A stretch of DNA of 64,000 bases from Owenia fusiformis (GCA_903813345.2 CAIIXF020000012.1:599318-663317), one strand, 5' to 3'; numbered from the stretch's first letter, positions 23,041 through 38,000 are shown. The notes: a model not told the origin generated them from the letters alone. Numbers and translations: made by a program.

Positions 23041-26000
23041 ATGTCAACAGTGTTCGTGCACACAGGTCTGAATCGGACTTCAACCCCGATACAAGTGACA
23101 GACACTCCAGATGATATCAAGAAAAAATATAAGAGGTACGATTTAAAGAAATTCATATGCATGACATAAATATAAGGCATCGCCAAAAATATTGATCAGA
23201 TATTTTGTATTGCCTATAAGCGTGCCTTTACTGGTTCTAATGTTTACATTTGTACTGGAGTCGAGATATACATTTTGTTAACCCCTTGTAATTAATAAAT
23301 AGTCCGCTGCATGTAATTAATGATTTGAAAGTAAACAAAAGTAAGTGCTATGATAAATTGTTCGATAAACTTTATTGATATTTTTTAATGTAAACATTTG
23401 TTTTATTCAAGAGGAAATTGTGAACTATTTAATGATATCCTATCCTTAGTGCCTTAGGATATATTTATTTTACCTTCATCAGAAAGTTATCTTGATCTTT
23501 CATGACTTGCAACAATTTCAGAGCTAATGGTCTTAATTTTACAATAAATAAGAATGCTTTTATGACCTTCTGACCTTGATCAAAGAAAGTGGAATTACAC
23601 CTCCTAATACCCCATTGGTCTTTAATTTGGGAAAATACAGAATACATATACTGAACATCAATGTTTCACTTAACCTCAATCAACAAAAGTTATTTGATAC
23701 CAAACAATTTACTGATTTAACATAAGAAATTAAGTAATATAATTATGATTATTATTTCAACTCCAGTAAAACCTGTAAAGTGAAACACCTCTTTAAGTGG
23801 AACACATTCTGTGTGGAATACTATTTTGAGGTTCCACTTAAACAGGTTTTACTGTATCCTCCATGTTCTTACAGGATTTCTGGATATAGGCCAGTCAATT
23901 GGTGATTTCACATCTGACAAATTGCAATAGTTTTGAAACATGGTTTAATTGGTGAATTGATATATATGTAGCAACATATTAAAAATATAGGAAAATATAT
24001 GTAGTGGACAAATATGAAATTTCACTTCTTAAGTACCCCCACCCCAATTTTGACTAGGGGTAAGGGAAAAAATAATTTCTCCATATTTGAATAGTTTTTA
24101 CATGTTTTTATGTTGTATTAGTTCAGGGGAAAGATTCAGGGTGGATTTAAATCTACTTTTAATGCATTTTTGTGCCAACAATTGACAATTTACCTCCCAA
24201 ATACACCAAAATATGTTGTCATATGGCCAAAATATTTGATAATAATGTATATATTTCTTAATTGCTTTATCCAAGAGCCATGGAAAAATTCATGGTAATA
24301 CTTCTATATACAGGTAATACACATATGGAATGCCGACTTCTCAACTTGCATATTGTTGAAGAAAAAAATATTTAAAATTTCAATTTTTTGCCCCGCCCAC
24401 TTTTGGGGTGACCTTACTTTTGCAATATAACTTCCAATATATACCACTTTGTCCTCAAATTTGATATCAAAATACAGATATAACCCATTCTGTCTTGTAC
24501 ATAACTTTTTATTGGAGTTATTTCCCCTGTCTTGTTAAAAATCTCATAATATGTTGGATGCAAGATGAAATATTAGGGTCCAATTACCGTTACTTAATAA
24601 CAACTGAGATATCACATCTCTATAGCTTAAATCAACTCTCATTTGAGAATACAACATGGTTTCCTGACCCATAAACTCTTAGTTATTTAATCATTAAACA
24701 ATTTTAAAATGAAACTTAGAAACACTAGCGCCATCTAAAATCCAAGGGTCGACTTCAAAGTTGATTTCAAACGTCACTGATCTTATTAGCAAGATGAAAG
24801 AGTTCATAAATGACAGTGAAATTGAACCCTATAGCTTTAAATACATGAAGAAAGAGCTGAAAGCATTCTTTGGTGAGAACCTTATCATCAGTGATATCCA
24901 AGGAATACAAAATGTTGTTACCTTTCATGACAATGCTGCCAAAATACTGCATGCTTTTCATCAACACAAAGGAGACCAAGTAGATGAAAAAGAGAAAATT
25001 ATAGAAACTGCAGCAAGTTTGATAGAAAGTGCCATAAAGGAAAAAAGGCAATCTCCCCAAACTTATCCTGAATATGACACAATGTCCTCCATCATTGAGT
25101 CATTAGACTTTTTACCTGACATTGTGTCGATGTTTTTGAACAAGTTCTTTGTTGGTAAAGATGTAGGCCACTCGTCCAAATGCCCTTTTGGCCCCATTAC
25201 AGCTTGGTATAGGTGTGCAGCTCCATCATCATTTCCAGTCAAGATTTCTGATTGACACACTTGACAAACATGGGTTTACTTGCTCATATTCTGAGGTCCA
25301 GAAGTTTGAAAGGAGTGCAGCATTGATGCAAAACACAGACATATCTGACATTACTCCTAATCATGTTGCAGATAATGTAGATCACAACATTCAAACTCTC
25401 GATGGCAAGAACACGTTTCATTGAATGGGAATTATTGCAACAGTCACACCTAAAGTGAGAACAACTCGGCCAGTGATCAGACATGATGTGTCTTCAGAAG
25501 ACATAGGGGTAATTGGTCGCATCAATACTCACTACTATTCAAATGACAATGCTATGTTTAGTAGTTTGAGGTATGAAGAGCTTGTGAGACAATCATTTGA
25601 TAAACCTTTAACAGGCTTTGATCTTGTGTGGAAATCATCCTTGCTTTTTAAGACTCCTTGTCCACTTTGGTCAGGATTTATGCAGATGGTTTATAAGGGG
25701 GACATCCTGGTGAATCTTCAGTCATTTTTCTACCTATGATAGATATGGACCCAGGTGACATGTCATGTATCTACTCCACTTTGAAGTTTGTTGCATCTCA
25801 TGCTGGACGGTACAACTGCACTCCTGTCATCACATTTGATCAGCCACTTTGGTGGAAAGCAAACAAAATTGTAGAAAATGAGCTAGAAGACAGTGATTTT
25901 CACAAAATGGTTGTAAGACTAGGGGGGTTTCATACCGAGATGAGTTTTCTTGGCTGTGTAGGCCACATCATGGAGGGGTCAGGATTAAATGCTGTCCTAA

Positions 26001-29000
26001 GCTTGGTATATGCTGAAAATACAGTTGGTCATATGTTATCTGGTAAGGCAGTTTCTAGGGCAGTTAGAGGCCCCCTTCTGATTGATAGTGCATTGAATAC
26101 TATGTTAGCAGCTCATATATATGACATTGATCTTGATCAGGCCAATGAAGAACAAAATGATTCACAAGAACAACCATTTGTAGAAGTAGAGAATGATAGT
26201 ACCCATATTGACCTGAAGGAATTGCATCTTGTCCTTTATAAGATAATAAATCATGTAATTCATGACAGTGAAAAGCTTCAAGCTGAGAAGGACTCACTTC
26301 AAAATCTAAAAACAGCAAAGCTATGGTTGCAATATATGGATATGATCGACCTATTTAGGAACTTCATAAAAGGAGAAAGGATTGGGAGTTGGACACTTCG
26401 TCTCCAATGTTTGCATGATATGTTGCCATATTTTGCAACAGCAGGTCACAATCGATACCTAAAGTCTGTATATCTTTATCTCCAAAAAATGAATAACCTT
26501 GAAAAACAGAGCCCAGAGGTATATGCCCATTTTATGAATGGGCTACATGTCATTCGTTGATCAGATAGGTCACAGCAGCCCCAGCTAGTAAGATTTAGTT
26601 GTAGTGAGGTCAAGGGCAGGACTATCTGCAGATCTCATAATTGAGCAATGCCTAATGCGAAACATCAAGTCAACAGGAGGTCTCACGAGAGGCCGGGACA
26701 TGGCTGAAGTTCAGCGTCTGGTGTGGATTCTTTCCTCACCTGCATGTCGAGAGATAAGCAGTGCAATGCAAGAACTCACTGATATAACATATGCCACAAG
26801 TGAGCAGCATAAAGATGCAACACCAACAAGAATCACCAAAGATGTAACAGATGCTAAATGTATCCTGAAATACCTTGTTGAAAGAAATCCCTTTTTCCTG
26901 AACAATCATTACGTAACATCGCAACAGGAGTTGCAGCTTCTTCTGTCAATGCATATGATGCAAAATAATTAGGCAACGTGATTGTGGCATCTATGATTGG
27001 GAAAAGGGTATCTGAGTGTTCTTTCAAAAGAAAAAGCCAAGCTGTGACCATGGGATCAAAAACTGCAGTCAAGGTTAACAATGAAGAAATACACATAGAT
27101 CCTATTTTGCTTTTTCAACGCCTTACCATAGCTGGTACACGATCTTTTGATTTGTCAGAGGCTCTAGGTTATGAGCTTTGTTCCTTTCCACCGGCTTTGT
27201 TTGAATCAAAAGGTGTAATGAGACCAGCGGTAGAATCACAACTGGCAGAAGCATTGTGGACACCAAAAATATCTTCCTTACAAGGGCCAAGTGACAAAGA
27301 TGTTCAACATGTGATTGATGGAGGCGCCCTTCTTCATCACATTCCTTGGCAAAAAGGTTTTACATAGGAGAACATTTTAAGCCAATATGTATACTATGTG
27401 CAGTTGAGGTACCAAAATGCTAAAATAGTATCTGATGGGTTCCAAAAAATTGCCCTAGCACAAAAGATGCAACTCATCTTCGTAGAAATGGAGGGAACAC
27501 CAGGACTGTAATCCAATTCATTAACACAATGAAACTCCAATGTAAGAAAGAAGATTTCTTAATGAATCAAACAAACAAGCAGCATTTTATTTTTCTGCTG
27601 TCAGAGCGACTAGAATCCATTGGTTGAGGTTTTCCCTGCAGAGCAGATGCAGACCTTCTCATTGTAGAGACTGCAATTGAATGTGCTGCAACTTCTGAGA
27701 CCATTCTTGTTATCCCACCGAACGAAGTTCGAGGGGGATATAGAAAAGCCGTTCGTCCGTCCGTCCGTTCGTCCGTCCATTCGTCCGTCCGTTCGTCCGT
27801 CCATTCGTCCGTCCGTTCGTGTATCCGGGCAATAACTCAAATACCGGTTGACGGATTTCATTCAAATTTTATAGGCTTATGCCTTATGGGTGTAGGACCT
27901 CTGCTCGAGAAGGAATTTTCAATATGGCCGCTTAATTCAAAATGGCGGCCATTTTTCGGAAAAAATATAATCTTTAATAACTCAAATACTAGTGGATGAA
28001 TTTGGTTCAAATTTTATATGCTGTTGCCTTGGTACAAAGGAGCCTTGCTCAAGAAGACATTTTCAAGATGGCCACCAAATTTCAAAATGGTGGCCATTTT
28101 TCGTAAAAAACCGTTATCTTTGATAACTCAAAGACCATTGAATGGATTTGGTTCAAATTTTATATGCTGATGCCTAGGGACAGAGGAGCTCTGCTCGAGA
28201 AAGGATTTTCAAGATGGCAGCTAAATTTCAAAATGGCGGCAATTTTTCGTAAAAAAACGTTATCTTTGATAACTCAAATACCATTGAATGTATTAGGTTT
28301 AAATTTTAGATGCTGATGCCTAGGGACATAGGAGCTCTGCTCAAGAAAGGATTTTCAAGATGGCAGCTTAATTTCAAAATGGCGGCCATTTTTCATAAAA
28401 AAACATTATCTTTGATAACTCAATTACCATTGAATGGATTTGGTTCAAATTTTACATGATGATGCCTAGGGACATAGGAGCTCTGCTCGAGAAGGGATTT
28501 TCAAGGTGGTAGCTAAATTTCAAAATGGCCACCAATTTTCATAAAAGAACGTAACCTTTGATAACTCAAATACCAGTTGACGGATTTATTTTCAAATTCT
28601 ATATGCTGATGCCTAGAGACAAAGAAGTTCTGCTCAAAAATAAATTAGTGGATGGATTTGCTTCCAATTTTATATGCTGATGTTTAGGGAAAAGGGAGAT
28701 CTGCTTCAGAAGAAATTTCAAAGGCAATAGCTGAATTTCAAAATGGCTGCCATTTTTCATTAAAAAAGTAATCTTTGATAACCCAGATACCATTGGACGG
28801 ACATTCTCTGATAAAGAAGAAATCTAAAGATGACAGCTGAATTTCAAAATGGCAACCATGTTTCATAAAGACATAATCTTTGATAATTCAAATACCAGTG
28901 GATGAATTTGGCTCAATTTTTTTTATCAAAACATGTTTTGTTCGGTGGGATTTGCTACTCCGTGGAGTTGCTGTTTTTCTAGTTGGAGATGACACTGATC

Positions 29001-32000
29001 TCCTTGTGCTGCTTATTCATCGCGCCCACAACATTGAACACAACATATTCTTCAAGCCTGAACCAAAGCAATCCACACACAAAACCAAAATATGGAACAT
29101 CAAAGATACAAGACTATCTTTAGGTGACATAGTGTGCAGCAACATCCTATTCATTCATGCGTTTCTTGGCTGTGATACTACATCAAGGCTATTTGGAGTT
29201 GGGAAACGGGTCTCAGAAAGGCAGATAAAGAAATCTGATGTCTTTCAGAAAAGTGCTTGTACATTTAAATTGCATGATGCCACACAAAACATGATATCAA
29301 AAGAAGGAGAAGCTGCCTTTGTATCATTATTGGGAGGTAAGCTTGGGCAAACCTTAAACAAATTGAGATTACAAAAGTTTCATGAGAAAGCTGCCTCTAG
29401 TCAAGAGTCTGTTCATCCAAAAGTGCTTCCACCGACATCTGATGCTGCAAAGCACCACAGCCTAAGGGTATATCATCAAGTACAAGCATGGATGGGGGTA
29501 AATCTTCCACCAGAAGAATGGGGATGGGAAATGAACAATGGCCACTATCTCCCAGTTGCTACAACTTTACCGGCAGGACCTTCTTCACTCTTGAAGTGAT
29601 CAAATGTACATGTAATTGTAAGACAGGTTGCACAACAATGCATTGCACATGTCGAAAGAATGGAATGGACTGTTCCATGGCATGTGGTGAATGTAGAGGA
29701 ATATGTGCAAATATAAATAACGATGACTAATTGCCAACCGTAATCTCTCTTGAAGTCCAAAATCTGCAATGCCCTGTAGCAGTCTGAGATAATAGTATTT
29801 TAAGATTTCACAAATCTTTCTAAATCAGTGATTGTACTTCCATTTTAAACAAATACACTATTATACCTTCACATAAGCACATAAATAAGTGCAATGGCCC
29901 ATAATTGGCACATTTGATTTGGTTTGATATAAATATATGTCAAAACATACAGTATTAGCCTTACAAAATACCCCCCCCCCCCATTTTCCAGATTTTTCAA
30001 ATTGCAGTTATAATTTTGTCCAAAACAGGAGTCCCAAACTCTAATGAAAGTTAATATTGGATGAAATATGTCCAAATCATTCTTTAAGTTGTAGAATTGT
30101 TAGGAAATACTGCATAGTTTGAAAATTATTTAGCAAAAGTAAGGTCACCCCAAAAGTGGGTGGGGCGAAAATGTAAAACTTATATATTTTTTTTCTTCCC
30201 CAATATGCCATTGATGATACTGGTATCCCATATATGTTATGTCCATATATACATGTATCACCATGATTTTTTTAATCATTTTGGAATGCACCAGTCTAGA
30301 AATATAAGAAAAGATACATGAAATGTCAATCATTTAATGACTCATTTGGGGTCGTCGAGGGTGAAACAAAAAATTCTAAGCCTCAAATAAAAGTTTACTT
30401 AGGTAAAAATTTATGTTTTGTCATTCTATTATCATAATATAACAAGAAAACTTGAAAAAACTATTCAATTATAGATAAAAAAAATTTTTTAAACAAATAG
30501 TCAAATTTAAGGGTGGGTCGTAGGGGGTACCTATGAAGTAAAATTTGACATTTGTCCACTAATTATATTTTCCTATATTTTTGATATGATATAAGGTGAA
30601 TATTGATCGACAATTTAAACTAAGTTTGCAAACTATTGCAATTTGTCCTAGGTTAGGCTGTTTTTTTTCACCAATTGACTGGCCTAATATGGTTTATATT
30701 AACAGTTACAGTATAGTCCACAGACACTTGAATTTGAATCAAAATGATTTGAGGAACCAAATATGTTCCACTTAAACAGGTTTTACTGTATCCTCCATGT
30801 TCTTACAGGATTTCTGGATATGGTTTATATTAACAGTTACAGTATAGTCCACAGACACTTGAATTTGAATCAAAATGATTTGAGGAACCAAATATGTTCC
30901 ACTTAAACAGGTTTTACTGTATCCTCCATGTTCTAACAGGATTTCTGGATATGGTTTATATTAACAGTTACAGTATAGTCCACAGAAACTTTAATTTGAA
31001 TCAAACTAATTTTGTGGAGTATCCAACATGTGTAGAATATGTGAGATTCACACCACGATCAAGTCGGGTGCTTGTATATCGAGAGCGTATTCCTGAGCAA
31101 TGGTTGTGATGTGTCTTCAATATTGAACATGGATTTAATATATTCTTCTTCAGTCTCTTTTTGATGACATACATGAATAAGTTTTCAACTCCTGCCCTAT
31201 TGATGGGGAAGGTTAGAAAATTCAAACTCCAGTCATCAAAAGCTGTGTCCATGTAAAAGACATGAACATCATGGGATCCGTTGTATGGCTCTGCGCATAT
31301 AGCTTTTGCGGTATATGACTTGCAGTTTGCTAATAAAGTAGGATGTCTGGTCAAACAATAAGCCACCTTGCCTTCTGTTAAATATCTCATTTTTATCAGG
31401 TCAAAGCCGTTGCCAAGAGACACATCGGCATTCATAACTGCAATCGTCTTTTTCATTAGATTCTCATTGGTGTATTTTGCATAGTCGTTGTAGGTCGGGT
31501 AATGTGACAGTTTATGAAAGTGAACCATCTTTTTTATCTCAGACGTGTAGGGTTTCGTTAGATTGTGTGTCTTTATGTAATCTTCTACTGCCATGTTATC
31601 CACGAGTAAATGTATTCTTTCAACACACGGGTGCTGCATATTCAACAATAGACTTTGGACAAAGTCCATTTGACGCTTTTCAAACTGTACCAAAGATCGC
31701 CTAAAAAATCCACGTTCATTTAGGTCATCGTTCGAATTCAAAACAGGGAATGTTGTGATAATATTGAGCATGACATCACAAACAGTATCAACTTCAATCA
31801 GTTTTGTCATTCCAGTTTTTGCGTTTTTCTGGTCTAAAGATTTCTCATTTTTTACAGTTGTTTTTATTGTTGTTCGTTGTCTATTTTCTAACTTATTCCA
31901 TGTCAAAACCAACACTGTTGTCAGTAATATTGCAAAAAGTTCTTTCCTGAATTTCATGGTAACAGCTTTCAAAGGTGTTTATTCCGAATAACACAATACG

Positions 32001-35000
32001 CACGATTCTGCAGTTGTCAAGCCTATTGGCTCTCATGTATTTATAAACTTTTCTTCATTGTAAAACTCAGTGAGGTGTGAAGTCAATGAAGTGTGTATTT
32101 TAAAAAGATAATAAACTTCATTGCATATTATTCTTGCAAACTGAATGACTGTGAATTGAAGTGCATGTGTATTGAAAGAGAAAGTTTTTCTTCATTGTAA
32201 AACTGAGTGAGCTGTGAAGTCAATGAAGTGTGTATTTTAAAAAGATTATAAACTCTATTGACATATCCTTCAGGTAAATCTAGATGACTGTGAACTCAAT
32301 GATGCGTGTATTTAAAAAGATTAAAAAGTCTATAGCTGCTTCCTATAAAACTCAATATCTGCATGCATGTGAATGGTGTGTGTTTAAAAAATATTATTCA
32401 AGTCATACTATAAGACCCCACGGACTTGAAAGACAATATATTTTTCATGTATGTGAATATTCAAATCCTATACAGGGTGGTCTAAAAAAAGTACAGTTAT
32501 GGTCCATAAATAATTAGTCATGGATTTCCTGAAGTGAGGATTTTCAAGGACAAACATCAGTGGATGAGAGTCTACAAAATGTAAATAAAATATACAAATT
32601 TTAGGGGATATGTATCTGGATAATATTGGAAACTATGGCCTTCAAAACCACTATGATTTGGAATTATTTTTGGCCCAAACTGAACATTTATTGAACAAAT
32701 AAAAATTCTCTATAAGAATACATGTACATGTATGCCAAATATTTATTATGCATTATTCAAAAGAATTTACCTGAAATTTTATATAAACTTACATTTATAT
32801 CCCATTTTAAAAGAAATTTAATCCAATCTATAGCTATATTTACATAACACATAAAAATACAACTTGATGCATTACCTATTTTTGGGTTTAAGTACAAAAT
32901 ATAATGGTGCAATAATATATATATATATATTTATTTCAATAATTGTATTTTAATCATTTTTATAATTGAGACAAAAAGGGATTTAATTTTTTTAATATGC
33001 TTAAAGTGTAAAGCTCTGATCAAACTTTATCACAATTACTAAGTTTCATGATTTCTTGAATCTTAATTGCTAAAATGAAATTAATGTTGTCTGCTAAGTA
33101 CCATAGTGCATTATGGGTAATATGATTTATGGTTAATATGATTTCAGACAGTCACATGAAGAAGAATGGCCACCAGAGAGTCCAGTTGCAAGAGTCTATG
33201 ACTTACAAAACTCCTCAACTCGCATGATACTCATGAACAATAGATTTAGAAAGGTATGCATTGAATTTCCCATTGTACTCTATAACAGTATATGTGTAGT
33301 AAAACCTGTGTAATGCCTTGGTCACATTTGCTCCGATTTTCACTATGGCGCCCGGCCGATTGAGTATTTTGTTCAAAATTGAATACAATATTGAACAAAA
33401 CACTCAATCGGGCGGGCGCTGGCCGATGGATCTGAGCAAATGTGACCCAGGCATTAATTGGACACCTTTCAGGGGAGGATCTGGGAACCGACAAAGGGGG
33501 GACCCAAATTTCAGGTCAGAAAAAAAAACTTCCGTGCAAAATTTTGGGCCTTTAAAACCCAAATTTTGAAATTTGAGGCCCATTTTCTTCAAAATTTGGC
33601 CTGAAATTAAAAATAAGGCCTTATAAGGCCAAGTAATGACCAAAAAAGGCCCACTTTTTGGAGCCTTTTTCCCAAATTTTTTTGGGCCCAATTTTTTTTT
33701 CTGGGCCCACCCAAGGGGGGGGCCCAGATCCGCCAGTGCCTTTGGTACAACACAATAAAGTTCTACTTAGAAGGTGATTCACTTTTTGGTTCAATATACA
33801 TTAATTTGATGAGTAATGGGGAAGTGTTCCATTTATTGAGGTGTTCCACTTTCAGAGGTGTTCCACTTATTGAGTTGTTCGACTTATATAGGCGTTCCAC
33901 TTACATAAGTGTTCCACTTACATAGGCATCCCACTTATATAGCTTTTCCACTTCCATAGGTGTTCAACTTATATAAGTGTTTGACTTACATAGGTGTTCC
34001 ACTTACATAGGTGTTCCACTTACATAGATTTTCCACTTACAGAGGTGTTCCACTTACATAGGTGTTCCACATACATAGGTCAGGTGTTCCAATTGACAGG
34101 TTTTACTGTAGATAGTGCTACTAGGAATTTCTAAAATCATCTAGCCTTGCATTAGACACACTGTAATTTAAATATTGTTATTTTGATCTTTAGCCTACTA
34201 ACAGATTACGTGGACATGGAATCAAGCAAGATGAGGCTGAAAGTGGTCGATCTACACGCTCTAGCACTCCAGCTCCATCTATAAACACAGACAGGCACTT
34301 TCAAGGTATAATCTAAGGAGAATTATAGAAGAAATTGATATTATGTAAAAGAGATTTAAAGGGAGAAGGAATAGAAACATGATGGGAGAAAATTTCGAAA
34401 AAAATCAAATCTTTTATTATAGGTAATTTAACAACTTGCATACATGAAATGTGATAAAAAATAAGGTATTATAAATAATTTCAATAAAAGCAAAGACTCA
34501 ATGGGTCATATTTTGTAAGGGCACAAGATTGAATGGGTCATATTTTCCAAGGGCACATGATTCAATGGGTCATATTTTTCAAGAGCACAAGATTCAATTG
34601 GTCATATTTTGCAAGTGCCCAAGATTGAGTGGGTCATATTTTGCAGGGCACAAGATTCAATGGGTCATATTTTTCAAGAACACAAGATTCAATGGGTCAT
34701 ATTTTTCAAGAGCACAAGATTCAATGGGTCATATTTTGCAAGGGCACAAGATTCAATGGGTCATATTTTTCAAGAGCACAAGATTCAATGGGTCATATTT
34801 TTCAAGAGCACAAGATTCAATGGGTCATATTTTTCAAGAGCACAAGATTCAATGGGTCATATTTTTCAAGAGCACAAGATTCAATGGGTCATATTTTGCA
34901 AGGGCACAAGATCTTTGACCTTATCCTTGCCTTATCTCATAGCCTTTGCAACCTCTCTTACTTTACAATATTTCAGAATCCTGTCGAAATGATGCTCACC

Positions 35001-38000
35001 ATGAAATATGTCACAATTCAGACTCTCCACGGTTCAAACCTCGTCATAAGACATCCAAGATGTGGGTCAATTCCTCCCAGAGGCCTCCATGGAAACCAGG
35101 AGGTATACTCATATTTCAATTATTCAGATTTTATGCTCCTGATGCAAAGTCAGAACTTGGATAGTCCAAATGCACTATTAGGGCAGCACAATCAGCAATG
35201 GACATCCCATAGTTCTAATTGATGTCAGATTCAAATGAAAAACTTAAATATGTAGAATTGTAATTTCTAAATAGTTTTCTGAGATCATTGGGGTTACCTC
35301 ACTGTATCCTCACTGGCATTTATTTAGAGTTAGCCCTGATAATTTCTTAATTTACATACATAATCTGAATAATTTATCATTTTATTTCAGAGCGCTCATC
35401 CGTTGACCAATCACGTCATGTATCATGCCAGGTGCCTTCGCATCCTTCCTTCTACAGTCTCGAAAACACAAAACCAAAGCGACGTCGTCCCCACACTGTG
35501 CAGTTGACATCCAGCATGAGGGGTCGTTCACACAACTATTTACGTCACCCTGACTTCTCCAGTGGGCAGCGCCAATACTTATGGTCAATTGCAAATATAT
35601 ACTGTCAGCGGAATCTGAAGACATTGAAACAGAAGCAATATGGAGATATCTTGGATAAACAGTTCTATTTAGGTATGATATGTTTAAATAGTCCAGTAAC
35701 ATAGAAACTTTGAAAGGGATTAGGGCAACACAGTCATAGAGAAACATGAGGGTAACACAGGGAGAGATGAGGCAACAAAGGGTTAAAAAGAGATGAGGAC
35801 AACACAGGATTAAGAGAAAGATGAGGTTAAAACCAGTGTTTAGAGAAAGATGAGGTTAAAACCGGGGTTTAGAGAAAGATGAGGTTAAAACAGGGGTTGA
35901 GGAAAAGATGAGTTTAAAATAGGGGTTGAGGAAAAGAAGAGGGTAATTGGGGGGTTGAGTAAAAGATGAGGTTAAAACAGGGGTTGAGGAAAAGAAGAGG
36001 GTAATTGGGGGGTTGAGTAAAAGATGAGGTTAACACAGGAGTTTAGAGAAAGATGAGGTTGATACAGAATTGATAGTTTCTAGATTGGAAAAGATCTGAG
36101 TTTTGTTATGAAAAGAGATATTTGAGTATTTGTCTAAGGAACACAAGGTACAATTGATTTTACTGTATATATTACCTTTCCATTAATTATTCAAAAGAAT
36201 TCAATATTTAAGAGCTCTTGCATTGAGACACTAAGTTACCTCATGTAGTACATAACAATAAACTCGCATACACTCAATTGATTATCTATAATACCTACTG
36301 GTACTTACACTCCCCTCCAAAACTTTGGTATATGTTTTGAGCCTGTCTGGTTAGGCTTAATTTAAATTTTTTCCTAAAGATGTAACAATGGAACATAACT
36401 GCAATGAATTTGTTTGAAACTTGCCAAACATAACCAGACTTAAACATGTGGTTGAATAGGAGAATTGTTGTTATCATACTTTTTGTGGGGAGTGTAAGCT
36501 AGAATATCACTTAAGGACTTAGGGTAGATTCCAAGTTCATCTAAAATGTTGAATAAATCCAAATGGATGTGCAGCTCTTCCTTTTATCATAAATAGAGTC
36601 ATTCAAGGGCCCCTCAATTTTTAAAATTAATTTTTGAGAACCCCTTTTATGAACCACTTTAAAGACCCAGATTTTGTGCTAATATTTATATCTCTCGTCA
36701 TCAAATGAGTAGATATGAAGACATGGAGGGACTATGCTTTTGAAGCATCATTGCACCCCCCCCCATTAGACATGTTATGCAATACACAATCTTGTTTATC
36801 ATCAGGTTGGCACAAGGAAGGTGAATACCTGAAATATTACTCATATTTGAATGGAACTCGCAAGAAGCAATATGAGACAGAACAGGTGAAGACATCGCCA
36901 AGGTCACCACCTCAGTCACCACGACGACCAAAGACAGCATCTGGGAGACTACAGAGCCACACCCCCTCCCCAAGGTCAACTCCAAGGTCAACCCCAAGGT
37001 CATGGACCTCAATGTCAGATAGAAGTTCAACAACAGACATGTAAGATCATAACTTTGATTCTTCTGTATTATATTATTCAAAATCACTCAAGGATATATG
37101 GAAAATCAATATCTACAATTGTCGCTACAAATTAAAATTGACTCAATATAAGACAATTGCACCAATGATAAACACTTGTACATTGCCTTCAAGGTACTGA
37201 ACACAACATATTTAAAATGTGACTGGATTGCATGGATAGGCATGTTTGCACATAAATAACATTGATTAATCAATACCTCATAGACATTTTGTTTACTTTC
37301 ATGAACTGTATACAAAAAATAAGGGGCACCTAATTTGACCAAAAAAAATTTTAAGATTTGATTAACAGAAGATATTTAAAGTTTTGAAGTCAATGACCTA
37401 TGATTTTTATTGTTGAATATCTGATATTTGATCTTGAAAAAAATCTTTCTCTGAGAGACCCTTCAAACTAGATGTAAGCCTTAAACTATTGATATTTGAT
37501 GGTTGATACATGTACATAGATTTCATATTCCTATAGGTCGGAAAATTCAGATGAAGTGCCTCCTACGACTCCTAGAGGTCGCCCTAAAACTGGTAGGGAA
37601 CGTAAATATCGAAATGCCTCCAATATGAAGGTTGTAGAACGTAAAAACTCTACTCAGAAATCAAGATCTCCAACTAATGATACAAATTCTGAACAAACTC
37701 ACTACACTGTGGAGGTCAAAGAATCTGATGGTAAGTGACAAGGAAATTAGTCTTTTATTGTGAAATCAAGATAAACATGATCATTAATTACTCTGCCTTT
37801 ATATAAAGATTATGATCATCAAATTAAAATATGAATATCTACTTAAAGAGAAGGGATAGTGAGTGTGAAATATTGGAAATCTTCAAAATTCATGTCAATG
37901 CTTCCATCACAATCCTAATTTTATTTTCTAAAAATAAAATTGAGAAACATGTCCCTGATTAAATGTACAAGTCAGTTGTGACAATTTTTTCAAAACTTAC

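Larger units (their letters stand above)
23887..30686 (+). mobile_element. 6.8-kb Academ-like DNA transposon
   Basis: The ends begin TAGGCCAGTCAATTGGTGA and finish with the complement. They are flanked by ATA on both sides (23884-23886 and 30687-30689), and the empty site CTGGATATGG survives in the neighbouring 131-bp repeats. The inverted arms extend roughly 550 bp inward (for example CCACTTTTGGGGTGACC at about 24400 and its complement near 30140). Between them lies one large degraded gene with a nuclease-like block and a Cys-rich CXC-type zinc-binding tail. An XPG/PIN-type nuclease, a Cys-rich finger and a 3-4 bp target duplication fit the Academ superfamily as I know it. It sits in intron 1 of the FAM216A-like gene. 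Confidence 0.7.
33298..34108. mobile_element. Composite foldback element in FAM216A-like intron 2
   Basis: Ends AGTAAAACCTGT and ACAGGTTTTACT are inverted. The right half is a minisatellite of GTTCCACTTACATAGGT units (33815-34090). Two other elements (33314-33453 and 33470-33738) sit inside. It begins only 45 bp after the exon ending at 33253. Confidence 0.7.

Noticed and set aside
30894-31109. Plus-strand 71-residue frame
   Set aside because: Overlaps the 131-bp repeat and the end of the antisense gene; repeat-derived.
34529-35222. Overlapping plus-strand frames of up to 197 residues with repeated GSYFSRAQDSMGHI
   Set aside because: They are translations of a 32-bp minisatellite. Only the segment from 34977 is a real exon, and it is used in the FAM216A-like gene.
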